Part shown: piece after piece, positions 15,801 through 24,161 of the stretch | Position numbering within the stretch: position 1 is the first letter of the stretch | Layout of the letters: each line of letters starts with the position of its first letter | IMG/VR virus record: IMGVR_UViG_3300023116_000160 | Span: 1-34,152 of that record | Length of the DNA: 34,152 bases | Origin: a virus | Strand: one strand, 5' to 3' | Position numbers and translations under genes: made by a program | Notes under the pieces: model-generated | What the model was told of the DNA's origin: nothing | The model's database searches: none | What the model saw: the letters and a program-made list of their open reading frames with translations, nothing else

Positions 15801-18659
15801 TATGAAATAGATGTTCAGGCGCATGATAATTATGCTACGCCTTCAACTTTCTACGCCAATTTAAATTATGAAAGCGATGAATCTTTACTTCTAGAGAATT
15901 TGTATCCTGAAAATAGTTCTGCAAGTCCGGAATATAAAGGTTATAAAATTTTTGGTTCCGATAGTGTTACTGAAGATACGATAACTTTTAGGGATAAGAT
16001 CTATAATGAGCCATATTCGAATACTTTGTCCACTCCCAACTCAACAAGGGTAAGCATCTTCGATGCTGACGAGGTCAGGGTTATACCCGCTAAGGCATGG
16101 AATCCAATCACTCATCAGTATGATGATGTAAAGGTTAATGATTATAAGCTGTCTTTTGATGAATCTACACCAAATTACAGAGACGGTGATGGGTCTTCTA
16201 TTTCCATTGCTAGCCCAAATATAGATAGCTATAATGCAAACCTTCTAATTGTTTCAGATAGGTATGATTCAACTCCCACTATAAGGTATACGGATACTCT
16301 TTCTGATTCTTTGATTCTTAATTCTGACAATACTTTTTCTTCTACATCTGCTACTCCTTCTGCAATAAGTGTTCAGAGCCTAAAAGATTATTTAATTTAT
16401 CCAGCTTCAGCCACACCAGAAAATATCTATTTTAATGTGAGTGAAAATGTAATATATACAAAAAATAATGGTGAGCTAGATATTTATACCTATGGAGGAG
16501 TTGCAAAGGATCCAAATGATGATGACATATACTTTGTTCCTTCGTCTCCAAATATAGTTTTTACTCAATATGATTCTTCTGATTCAGTCGTAGTTGCACA
16601 AGATTACTTCGAAGCTGCAACAATAGATTATGACGGATCAGTTGATTATATGAGCGTTGAATCTGCTAGTGGTAACTTTTATCCTTTAAGATATCTCTAT
16701 TATGATTTCTTCTCTGCAACCACTAATGATCCTTTCTTTAGCGGCTTTATGGATAGATATGGAAATGCCTACCGAGATGGTGAGCAGCTCACTAACGTAT
16801 TTTTTAATAAAGATAATTTAATAGATAATTATCTATTAGATGCTAGCGATTTTGGTATTACAAACAATGTGGAATACATTGTAGAAAACATAAAACTTAT
16901 TAGTGACAGTAGTGACGTTAGGGTTTTTGTAGATAATCCAACACAAGCTGCTGCCGACATGACTGCTGCTATTGAGCAGGGTGAACATGCAACAGTTTCA
17001 TTTATGGCGGCTAAAGAAGAGCCATATAAGTTAGCTGTTAATCCTGGCTGGATATACTACGGAGAAAAAGATAGATACATATATTCGGTTCCTCACACTC
17101 AAAACGAGAATGGTCAATTCTTCTCAATTACTTTAGATAAAACTCCTATAGTTGGATATCCGGTAATTGTAAATGTTGATGGTGAAGAGTATAGGAATAT
17201 TGTTTTTGAAGATTCTGCTACTCCTGGTAATCATAGTTTCTATAATATAGAGTCTGTCATTGGAAATGACAGTAACTCGCTTTATTTAGCATATGAGAAT
17301 GTGTCTGATGTTACGGTAACTGATGGGTATAATAATAGTGTATTATTTACTGGTCTTTCTTCTCAAAGCTCTATAATATCACCCTTTGACTCCAGCACTC
17401 CGTCAGTTAAGGGTAGAGAGTATTTGGTGTCTTATAAGGTTGAAAATTCATTCTTTGCTGATCCAGATGTTTATAATGAATCTTCTGGTTTATATGATTC
17501 AATTCTGTATTTGTCTTCGACTCCATCTTCTTCTTCGTCTTATGAAATAACGTATGAGACTAGTGAAAAAGAATCTTTGTCTTCTGTGGATCTTGAAGTG
17601 GATCAGATTGACAATCCTTTAAATGAAGGATTTGTTTTTGTTTCAGATGAAGATTATCAGTTCAATTATGTTGATCCAATTTTGTCTCCCGCTTATATCG
17701 TAGATGATCCAAATGATTACATGAGTCTTTCTTTGGTTTCTTATGATGAGAATAATAATTTAAAGCCTGGACAGACTTTTAAGGTGTACGGAAGTAATAT
17801 TTCGGCAGTTCCAGAATATGTGACTACGAATGATAATGGATTTGGATTTACTACAATTAGGTACTCAGGTGCTGTTCCTGCCACTCTTGCGGAGGATTCT
17901 ATAACTATAGAGGGTATAGGTTCTGCTACTCCTAATGGTGGCGCTAACAGTTCTTCAGAGGGTTACTTTGAGGATGTGAATTTTAAGATTGTTAGAGGTA
18001 ACAACTTTAGATTAAAGATAAAAGCTATACCGGTAAGATTTACGCTAGATGCGGATGGTCAGTCGCAAGTTGTTATAGCCGGAAGAGTGTATTGGGATGA
18101 CAAGCCTCTTGAGGAGCAGATTGATCTAAATTGGTATGAGAGTTCATCATATAAGGTTTTGTTTACAACTTCTTCTCCATCTTCTGTGACAACTAATTCA
18201 GATGGTTCGTTCTATATAAATGATTCTATTACTGTTAACGATAATCTGAACCCTGGCTTAAGATTTGTCAGGATAGAGCTTCAGGATCCCGCTGCAGTCG
18301 AGTCACTGCTTGTATCTAATGGTGAGGTTTTAGCATCTTCTGATATTACTATATCTGGAGATGTCGTTTATTGGCATGAGCTCTACGACAACATTCACTA
18401 TACAAATGAACTCTTGCCAATGTCTTCGGTGTTTACTGTAGATTTGGATAGTGAAACTCAGATGCTAACTACTCCATCTTTTGTATATGATCACAGTAAT
18501 ACTGATGTAATTTACTACTCTGATTCAACTCCTAATTGGATACCCAGTGACTGGATACCGATTAGAAAGTATGATCAATATCAGCTGGGCCTTTTAGGTT
18601 CAACACCAAATAGAATTACAGACTACAGCAATTTACATCCAGATTATGAGGATAGCTAA
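12807..18659 (+). CDS. Giant baseplate/tail protein (tail-protein-I position) with seven-blade FG-GAP propeller
   Basis: 1950 residues. It follows baseplate J, where P2 gpI-like proteins sit. Residues about 200-390 (FPSWTSLYSDSE, helices ending DAAANPGGSNLEGLKLILRR) resemble the helical wedge-attaching part of such proteins. Residues about 570-990 hold seven repeats of the type DxFGxSxxISxDGxxxVVGSP followed by a VYxY strand, the FG-GAP pattern of integrin-like propellers. The remainder is beta-rich, with an Ig- or carboxypeptidase-regulatory-like stretch near 1650-1830 (PGQTFKVYGSNI, QVVIAGRVYWDDKPL, TTNSDGSFYINDS). I count 19 A/S-T-P tripeptides, far more than in neighbouring giants. No enzymatic motif is seen. 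The likely role is an outer baseplate protein or receptor-binding appendage attached through its N-terminus. ATG 12807 follows AAAGG; the stop overlaps the next ATG (TAATG). Confidence 0.75.
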   Translation: MKQYLYTLKSGDFTKVDNVWRSSSINLYNNDQYKNFSYSRFSTGLDLIGTRIFSGTEIASPNTNGDHATPVDSNAVYVTDLGEVIYDSATPDLLRFVDTFSEVDILSYKYKFTNLQGITDPSFNISIYESDSADGPWLRNIASGQIGTLFITDVKPYIQVELSIDSDEADLNSVGLVFYLEIGIHDPVSPVATRSVKNVLKRFPSWTSLYSDSENSATPQLDIPDSEGGKFLTALVQDSFELFQKNVDLHQINSFINSADEDMLAWMYVSYNVPPNISSVKGDAVSLASVSSFNDFLSLRKEDYAYYYDPLGKKLYSIRSFDNLTVNGISFDQEAINIFNDFDEFGARMGLPRLYLESNALFKKRILDAAANPGGSNLEGLKLILRRELDIWRAYGATPDSNYLGATPEILEISDIETSTPYVSYSGKPESAFKDFVTSLNERYPSNYGYVKWDDGVWDYGGILGEGVSRVPAVYDEDASPLGVNYQPGVGDFDDAKLYIDIDDNSNATVSFDGYVEITGLKEVDYSDAYMPIVVDYSWYASYLINIADVNAQRDAVESFASNQIDLTSDDIDALDQFGYKTAMSRDGNTLVVSSYKANIELPGFFGTIDTEGVGAVYVFNRSGSSWTQVAKLDQTEVSGGNGAAEDDLFGYSIAISGDGLTIVVGSPNNSSSALLGGSGPLNGGAAFVYRYTGGVWTYEDYLVPDIPQANCLFGFSVDVSYDGNVVVVGSPSWEYNSIVGGAFHSFFYGGSSWSYEAAKIPTGTLDGDDVGWSISLADDVSKVFISAPNFNYGSGLDTGAVYIYDMDFTYYPSLGVKWINEEQLVSDLISDRDYFGISIDSSHDGKYLVVGANEDNLATPGTGYISVFAYSSEDGSTFAWQEMLKYSSDDSSLSDGFGSYVSISNDKRVISVGTSLNDGDVYIYSYDKNETVKEIGRLSPVSSETTTSFGNSFSFSNYADSFVVGSPGDDEYASPNGGSVDIYDSILQTTGIGAAFVYEIDVQAHDNYATPSTFYANLNYESDESLLLENLYPENSSASPEYKGYKIFGSDSVTEDTITFRDKIYNEPYSNTLSTPNSTRVSIFDADEVRVIPAKAWNPITHQYDDVKVNDYKLSFDESTPNYRDGDGSSISIASPNIDSYNANLLIVSDRYDSTPTIRYTDTLSDSLILNSDNTFSSTSATPSAISVQSLKDYLIYPASATPENIYFNVSENVIYTKNNGELDIYTYGGVAKDPNDDDIYFVPSSPNIVFTQYDSSDSVVVAQDYFEAATIDYDGSVDYMSVESASGNFYPLRYLYYDFFSATTNDPFFSGFMDRYGNAYRDGEQLTNVFFNKDNLIDNYLLDASDFGITNNVEYIVENIKLISDSSDVRVFVDNPTQAAADMTAAIEQGEHATVSFMAAKEEPYKLAVNPGWIYYGEKDRYIYSVPHTQNENGQFFSITLDKTPIVGYPVIVNVDGEEYRNIVFEDSATPGNHSFYNIESVIGNDSNSLYLAYENVSDVTVTDGYNNSVLFTGLSSQSSIISPFDSSTPSVKGREYLVSYKVENSFFADPDVYNESSGLYDSILYLSSTPSSSSSYEITYETSEKESLSSVDLEVDQIDNPLNEGFVFVSDEDYQFNYVDPILSPAYIVDDPNDYMSLSLVSYDENNNLKPGQTFKVYGSNISAVPEYVTTNDNGFGFTTIRYSGAVPATLAEDSITIEGIGSATPNGGANSSSEGYFEDVNFKIVRGNNFRLKIKAIPVRFTLDADGQSQVVIAGRVYWDDKPLEEQIDLNWYESSSYKVLFTTSSPSSVTTNSDGSFYINDSITVNDNLNPGLRFVRIELQDPAAVESLLVSNGEVLASSDITISGDVVYWHELYDNIHYTNELLPMSSVFTVDLDSETQMLTTPSFVYDHSNTDVIYYSDSTPNWIPSDWIPIRKYDQYQLGLLGSTPNRITDYSNLHPDYEDS
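14532..15765 (+). repeat. Seven FG-GAP-type propeller repeats
   Basis: Seven protein repeats start near bases 14532, 14745, 14937, 15105, 15300, 15486 and 15645. Core motifs in order: DQFGYKTAMSRDGNTLVVSS, DLFGYSIAISGDGLTIVVGS, CLFGFSVDVSYDGNVVVVGS, DDVGWSISLADDVSKVFIS, DYFGISIDSSHDGKYLVVGA, DGFGSYVSISNDKRVISVG, TSFGNSFSFSNYADSFVVGS. Most repeats also have a later strand such as GAVYVF, AAFVYRY, GAVYIYD, YISVFAY, DVYIYSY or GSVDIYD. Blade length is about 53-71 residues. Seven blades match a closed integrin-alpha-type beta-propeller. The DNA itself is not repeated, so the copies are old. Confidence 0.8.
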
Positions 18660-21600
18660 TGGAAAAATTTGTTAATTTAACTTCTAGCGGGAACGAAAAA
18701 GCAATTAAGATTGGTAATAATGTTCCTGATAATTCCGTTGGTCTGGCTTGGTTTAATGCTGAAGAAATGACTCCATCAAATTCTTTGAGTTTGATTGATA
18801 TTTCTACTTCCATTCAGGAGAATAGAGTTGGTAATGGCATATCTGGAGAAAAAGTTTTAGCCTATGCGGATGAGCTAGGTGTGCTACATAGATTTGATGG
18901 AAGTTATAATTTTTATTCTAATGATATTACAATTTCTAATGTTCCTTTAACGACAGAGTTTACAACTCAACGTGTTTACACTGACAGTGTTGATGTTGCA
19001 GATTTCATTCACTATAAGTATGTGAGTAGATATTTTATTTCTGCACCCCCGTTTTTTAGTCCTTCTTCTGATAGAGACTTTTTAAATCCTGATAAGCTTT
19101 CTGATCTTTCTATAAAGGTTATTGATTCTGAGGGTTTTGAGTATTTGGATGAGATATCTGGAAAAAGAAAATACAGAGTTTTGTTGGAGCCATTTAAGAC
19201 AAGTGAAAACTATTCCAGGAACGAAGTGCCATGTCGCGTTGTTGTTTTCTTTAATGCAGACCCGCCAGTAAACTTAAAGTTAGTTTACGATAAAGTTAAC
19301 TCAGATGAATACGGGAATATATATGGTCAGGAGCTGGCTTACACTGAGACTGTAAATGCTGTTCCTTATATGAATGAAGTTCCAGAAGAAAGCGCTGTTG
19401 TAGATAAAAACAGTTATAATAAAAATATCTTTTCTTTGAAAAAGGTAAATGATAAGTACAGTACTTTAGTTGATGGTTCAAATATAGCTGGTGGTTATCA
19501 AATATTTTCTCCTTCAAAAGGGTTTTCTGACTATAGAACGTATGAGGTTTTTAACTGGAGACTTATAGCTAAGTCTAGGCTTTCTATTAATCTTGATGAG
19601 ATTGATTTTGGCGATGAATTAGATGGCGATTTACTTGCACTAAGAACGGTGAACGCAGGCGTACTGTATAGTTCTGCTAATCAAAAAACCAATAGTATAA
19701 TTAATCCATATGTTTTTCAAAGATTAGGTAAGTCTCCTTTTAATCTTTTTAGATATAGATATGTTAATCCTAATTCCATTTTAGATGATACGCTTTTAGC
19801 TGATTATTGGAAGGTCGATATAGATTCTGTAGATGATTTAAGAGATTACGATGTTTTAGTTTGGTCTCCTAATTTTAAAATAACCGAAGTTCAAGCTAAT
19901 AAGTTAATTACCTTTTTGAAAAATAACGGAACTATTGTTTTAGATCTTAGTTTAGGTAATGCTGATGCAACAGCTTTGGATGCAAACCTAAAGGTTGAAA
20001 GAGATACTGTTCCCGGAAATCATACTATTCTAAGTGAGCAGTCTCCTATTTTATCTTCTGCTAAGAGTGGTGGATGGAATATAAATGATACTGTATTTGA
20101 TCAGCCATACTATAATATATTTGGTTCTTCGAATACGGCTAGAACTGGTGATCCTGTTTATCGTCGTTACAGATATTTTTCTTCTTCAGAAAATTCTTTT
20201 ATTCTTTCTGGTTTTGATGAAACTTCTGCGGCATCTTCGATAGGTGCTTTGCTTCCGTATATAACTTCTTCAGACAGGTTATCTAAAGGAAATATTATAG
20301 CTACGACTTTCCCGCTACTTCAGTACTGTAATTCGATATATTCTACTTCTCAAAACCAGGAGCCATTGAACAGTAATTACGGGGATAGTTCTTTGGATAC
20401 TGAGGATAGAAATTTTTATTCTGGAGTTGTTGAAGGGCCATTGAAGTTTATGTTCAACATTTCTGCCTATGCCACTTACTGTAAGGCACATTCGAGTCGT
20501 ATAATAGATACTCGTTCCGCAGTGTACAATTTTGTTTCTGATTGGAATTCTTCTTGGGTTATGAACAATGATGCTCTTTTGGATGACGAAAGAAAAGAGC
20601 TGTATGTAAATGTTTCTGATAACTCATCTACACAGTTTTATGCTAGAGATCTTATTAAAGATTATCCTACGATTTTAGATTTCTATAAGAATGAACTGAG
20701 TAAAATTCTTCCTGATTATCAGAGAGACAGAATTGCAACCAATGTTGATAGTATAGAGATGTACATTGAGACAACTAATCCTGATGTAGAAGTTTATAAC
20801 TCTGAGTTAATAAGTAATGATCTGGCTATAGAAGATGAAGATATTCCATCTTCCTATACCGTTTGGAAGATGAATGGCAATGATGAGAAGCTTTATGCCT
20901 ATACTTCTAAGGGCTCTCCTCTTTTAAGGGTTCTTTCTTCTATGGGCCCATATGCTATTTTGACTAAGCCTGTTAGTGCATCCGGTAATGCAGTTTTATC
21001 AAATAATATTGGCGTTTTAAATTCTTTTAAGTCTTATCCGTTTAAGCTTTCTTCTTCTTATTCTTATGTTTCTGTTCCTGAAGAGAAGGCTTCTAGGTTT
21101 AACGCTAAGGTAAACTTTTCTTGTTCAGCTACTTTTACTGCTACGCTTAATCAGCCAGAAGAAATATTATCAGATCCAATAGCAGGTGAAGATAGTACGC
21201 CTAATTGTTTTAGTTTTAGATCTGCACTAGATGATCTTGGCCAGGGTAGGGAAGCAAATACTAGTAGTCCTTCAAACATATTTCCTTATACTGGAGATAT
21301 AGATCTTGGAAACAAAACTGCTATTTGGGCTAATGGAAATTCTGGAGACTACGCAACATACATTCAGTATACTCTTTGGACCTACAAGAATATTACAGGA
21401 AGAAACTTTTACCCTTATCCTTTGGATGGTGTTTATGGTTCTCAAACAGCAAATGGAATACGTCAGTTTCAGCAGCAAGAGGGTGCAAGATATATTGATG
21501 GCATAGTTGACAGTGAAACTAAGTGGTTGATGGCAAGATTCTGGAAAGACGCTAAGGAGAATCATAGGGGTAGTTATGATCAAAGTGTTAATCTGGCCCC

Positions 21601-24160
21601 GCCACAAGTTAATGACAGGGTAAGAAACTTTATAATAGCTGCTGCGAACACTGTTACTGCAGATAAGATAAATATTAAAGATAATTATAGAAAGATTACT
21701 TTTACTGGAACTGTCGGTCCTAGTGAGGGTATCGATTATATCTATTTTTCTATTCCTACTAATTTAGAGACTGTTAATAGAATTGTTATAGAGGGTGTAG
21801 ATGGGTGGACTAATTTTAAGATTACTGAGTATGGGCTAAGTTCTTCAGGTGGTAATGATAGAGGTTCTTACAGAAAAAATAATACGACTTTAAATGTTTC
21901 TGGTGGCAAAGTTGCTATAGACATTAATGGTCCTGGATCTGAGAACAGATTCGGATACATAAAGGTTGTTGGTGGCTCTCTTGGTTCTAAGTATGGATCT
22001 AGGGCAGAGGGATTTGGCATTAAAAGAATAAAGGCAGAGGGTATCACTAATGGAATTCCGAGTAGGGGTACTGGGGAGTTTGAGGATAATGAAAGACCTG
22101 TTTCTGTAGATCTTGTTTTTGATGTTAGAAATATTCCTGTTAATGGAATTATAGAGGTGGGGGCAGAGCAAAGAGTCCGTGTGGGTACAAATGAACTTAT
22201 TAAAAGATTTGATAATAGTGACTACTCGTTAAAGATAACTGGTCTTAGTTATGGTGGTAGAACTTACGGGCTTGATTTTGATGTGTATGATATTTTGAAT
22301 GGTAGAGAAATATTTGTGCAGATCAACAATAGAGATACAATTAAGCTGAAGTTAAATCAGTCTACTTTTAGCCATTCTAGGTCTAGACCTTCAGCTATTA
22401 AGAACGGGTCGTTTAGTGTATCGAAGGTAACTACACCCACTAATCAGCTTATATGGTCTTCTGGTTCTTCTGAAACACAACCTGTCGGTGTTACAAATAT
22501 AGCTGATGGTAATAGATCTGTTACTGGTGTTTTAACTACTTCTCAAATATATTTCGCAGACGCGAATGTTGTTAGTGTGACTAGGGACCTTTCTTCTGGC
22601 TATTCATTAAGAAGCTTTAAAGACGAAAGTCTAATATATAGAGATGGAAGAAAAGATGTTACGGTCAATGATGGCGTAATGTTGTTGTGCGATATTTCAG
22701 GTAAACCTTTCGGATTGCCGAGCGGCTCTGACATAGCTGCTGCAGCTGTTGATAATATTGATGATCAAGGTGATTTAAGGTTTGGAAGTTTTATTATTTC
22801 AAATGAAACACCAGAAGAGGGTTTGGTTTACGGTTTCTACGATATTAAAGAAAAAGAATTTTTGGGTAAAAACATTCAGTATATAGATTTTGTAACTAGA
22901 GGCGTATCAAATATATTTATAGGAGTTTGCGCCATAGATGCCGATGGTAATACTCAGAATGATAATGAGTTTATAGGTCCAATAGTTGATACTACGTTTA
23001 GGCCTGTGCAGGTTCCAGTGAAGTATGTGGCTCCTGTTTATTCTATATCAATTAATACTCCTTCTTCTATTGGTATAGGTTCTTTTCCTGAAGATATATC
23101 TAGGTTTGAAACTTGGGAGCTTCCAGTTAAAAACGGTTCTTTTAAGAAAAAGATTCTTTTTAATCGTAAATACAATTTAGGTTCGTGGGAAGACAACTAC
23201 TTAAATCAGGAATTGCTAGCGGAGTACAGTACTTTAGATTTATCTAATAATTCTTGGTCAGAAATATACGGCTATGGAAACTATGACGTTTACGATGAGT
23301 CTCCAGTTTTAATGGATGAGAGAAAGATCAGAGTTAGAAGAGCCCCAATTTTATCTTGGAATCATCCAACAAATTATTTCAGCTCTATCTTTGGTGTTGT
23401 TAAACCAGAATTCTCTATATATATAAGAGATTCCATATTCGATCCATGGGTAGCGGTCCCATATAGTGACATAAGAGATGTCAACTGTTTAAGTGGCGTT
23501 ATAGAATTTAAGGAACCAAAAGTCCCTTCAGATAAGAAGCTTATTAAAATTTCGTATACTACACAAAATAAGAGTAGTATGATTAGGCATATAGATGGGT
23601 CTGCAATACCTATCAATCCTGTTCTTAATTATGAGGATATATTCTTTGATACTCCTATGTATGTATACATACTTCCTAAAGAGTTGTATAAGAGGGATTC
23701 TGGCAGTTCTGTTTTAGACTCCGCTGCCGGAGTATACCAGCAGGTCTCTGAGTATGAGGTGGGAAGTGTAATAAACTATACTTGGGATTATAATATATTT
23801 GATTCTTCTTCTAAAGATTATAATCCCTTAGCCATTCCAATAGCTATCGTTTATGTCTTAAGTAGGCCTAGGAATACTCCGCCAAATCTTTTGGATATAA
23901 GAATTAAGGGTGGCGGTGTTGCTCAGGATAAGAGTAATTATGAGTTATTAAACGAAATTCCAGAGGTACTATCTAACTGGGATGTTTACTCACCTCTCGG
24001 TGAAGCATATTCACGCGGTGGTTATGTTATAATTAGAATTCCAGAAGAAGTTAGAGATAACTTTATAGATGAAAAAGAAATTTATTCTGTTATATCAAAT
24101 AACCTTACTGCAGGCATTGCCTATGAGATTCAAGATATGAACGGAAATACTTGGAGTTAG
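18659..24160 (+). CDS. Giant tail/baseplate protein with amidotransferase-like fold and peptidoglycan-binding domain
   Basis: 1833 residues; its ATG overlaps the previous stop by one base. Residues about 1-300 are unrecognised beta-rich sequence. Near 390-470 the segment RDYDVLVWSPNF, then ANKLITFLKNNGTIVLDLS resembles the Rossmann-like core of class I glutamine-amidotransferase/ThuA-type folds. There is no nucleophilic cysteine in a G-x-C-x-G elbow, so it is probably non-catalytic. Residues about 900-965 match PG_binding_1: a helix, DGVYGSQTANGIRQFQQQEG (G924), DGIVDSETKWLMARFW. Several beta-sandwich stretches follow. Near the C-terminus, PPNLLDIRIKGGGVAQ resembles a D-x-R-x-x-GGG motif I associate with some phage tail proteins. 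This could be a wall-binding baseplate arm that positions the lysin. Enzyme activity is not supported. The stop is one base before the next start. Confidence 0.7.
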   Translation: MEKFVNLTSSGNEKAIKIGNNVPDNSVGLAWFNAEEMTPSNSLSLIDISTSIQENRVGNGISGEKVLAYADELGVLHRFDGSYNFYSNDITISNVPLTTEFTTQRVYTDSVDVADFIHYKYVSRYFISAPPFFSPSSDRDFLNPDKLSDLSIKVIDSEGFEYLDEISGKRKYRVLLEPFKTSENYSRNEVPCRVVVFFNADPPVNLKLVYDKVNSDEYGNIYGQELAYTETVNAVPYMNEVPEESAVVDKNSYNKNIFSLKKVNDKYSTLVDGSNIAGGYQIFSPSKGFSDYRTYEVFNWRLIAKSRLSINLDEIDFGDELDGDLLALRTVNAGVLYSSANQKTNSIINPYVFQRLGKSPFNLFRYRYVNPNSILDDTLLADYWKVDIDSVDDLRDYDVLVWSPNFKITEVQANKLITFLKNNGTIVLDLSLGNADATALDANLKVERDTVPGNHTILSEQSPILSSAKSGGWNINDTVFDQPYYNIFGSSNTARTGDPVYRRYRYFSSSENSFILSGFDETSAASSIGALLPYITSSDRLSKGNIIATTFPLLQYCNSIYSTSQNQEPLNSNYGDSSLDTEDRNFYSGVVEGPLKFMFNISAYATYCKAHSSRIIDTRSAVYNFVSDWNSSWVMNNDALLDDERKELYVNVSDNSSTQFYARDLIKDYPTILDFYKNELSKILPDYQRDRIATNVDSIEMYIETTNPDVEVYNSELISNDLAIEDEDIPSSYTVWKMNGNDEKLYAYTSKGSPLLRVLSSMGPYAILTKPVSASGNAVLSNNIGVLNSFKSYPFKLSSSYSYVSVPEEKASRFNAKVNFSCSATFTATLNQPEEILSDPIAGEDSTPNCFSFRSALDDLGQGREANTSSPSNIFPYTGDIDLGNKTAIWANGNSGDYATYIQYTLWTYKNITGRNFYPYPLDGVYGSQTANGIRQFQQQEGARYIDGIVDSETKWLMARFWKDAKENHRGSYDQSVNLAPPQVNDRVRNFIIAAANTVTADKINIKDNYRKITFTGTVGPSEGIDYIYFSIPTNLETVNRIVIEGVDGWTNFKITEYGLSSSGGNDRGSYRKNNTTLNVSGGKVAIDINGPGSENRFGYIKVVGGSLGSKYGSRAEGFGIKRIKAEGITNGIPSRGTGEFEDNERPVSVDLVFDVRNIPVNGIIEVGAEQRVRVGTNELIKRFDNSDYSLKITGLSYGGRTYGLDFDVYDILNGREIFVQINNRDTIKLKLNQSTFSHSRSRPSAIKNGSFSVSKVTTPTNQLIWSSGSSETQPVGVTNIADGNRSVTGVLTTSQIYFADANVVSVTRDLSSGYSLRSFKDESLIYRDGRKDVTVNDGVMLLCDISGKPFGLPSGSDIAAAAVDNIDDQGDLRFGSFIISNETPEEGLVYGFYDIKEKEFLGKNIQYIDFVTRGVSNIFIGVCAIDADGNTQNDNEFIGPIVDTTFRPVQVPVKYVAPVYSISINTPSSIGIGSFPEDISRFETWELPVKNGSFKKKILFNRKYNLGSWEDNYLNQELLAEYSTLDLSNNSWSEIYGYGNYDVYDESPVLMDERKIRVRRAPILSWNHPTNYFSSIFGVVKPEFSIYIRDSIFDPWVAVPYSDIRDVNCLSGVIEFKEPKVPSDKKLIKISYTTQNKSSMIRHIDGSAIPINPVLNYEDIFFDTPMYVYILPKELYKRDSGSSVLDSAAGVYQQVSEYEVGSVINYTWDYNIFDSSSKDYNPLAIPIAIVYVLSRPRNTPPNLLDIRIKGGGVAQDKSNYELLNEIPEVLSNWDVYSPLGEAYSRGGYVIIRIPEEVRDNFIDEKEIYSVISNNLTAGIAYEIQDMNGNTWS

Positions 24161-24161
24161 T

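Noticed and set aside
21272-21607. 111-codon minus-strand ORF and a 66-codon plus-strand ORF in the same place
   Set aside because: Both overlap the peptidoglycan-binding domain of the large plus-strand gene; they are shadows with no recognisable features.
21890-22171. 93-codon minus-strand ORF
   Set aside because: Nested inside the 1833-residue gene and made mostly of Asn, Ile, Ser and Arg as expected for an antisense frame.
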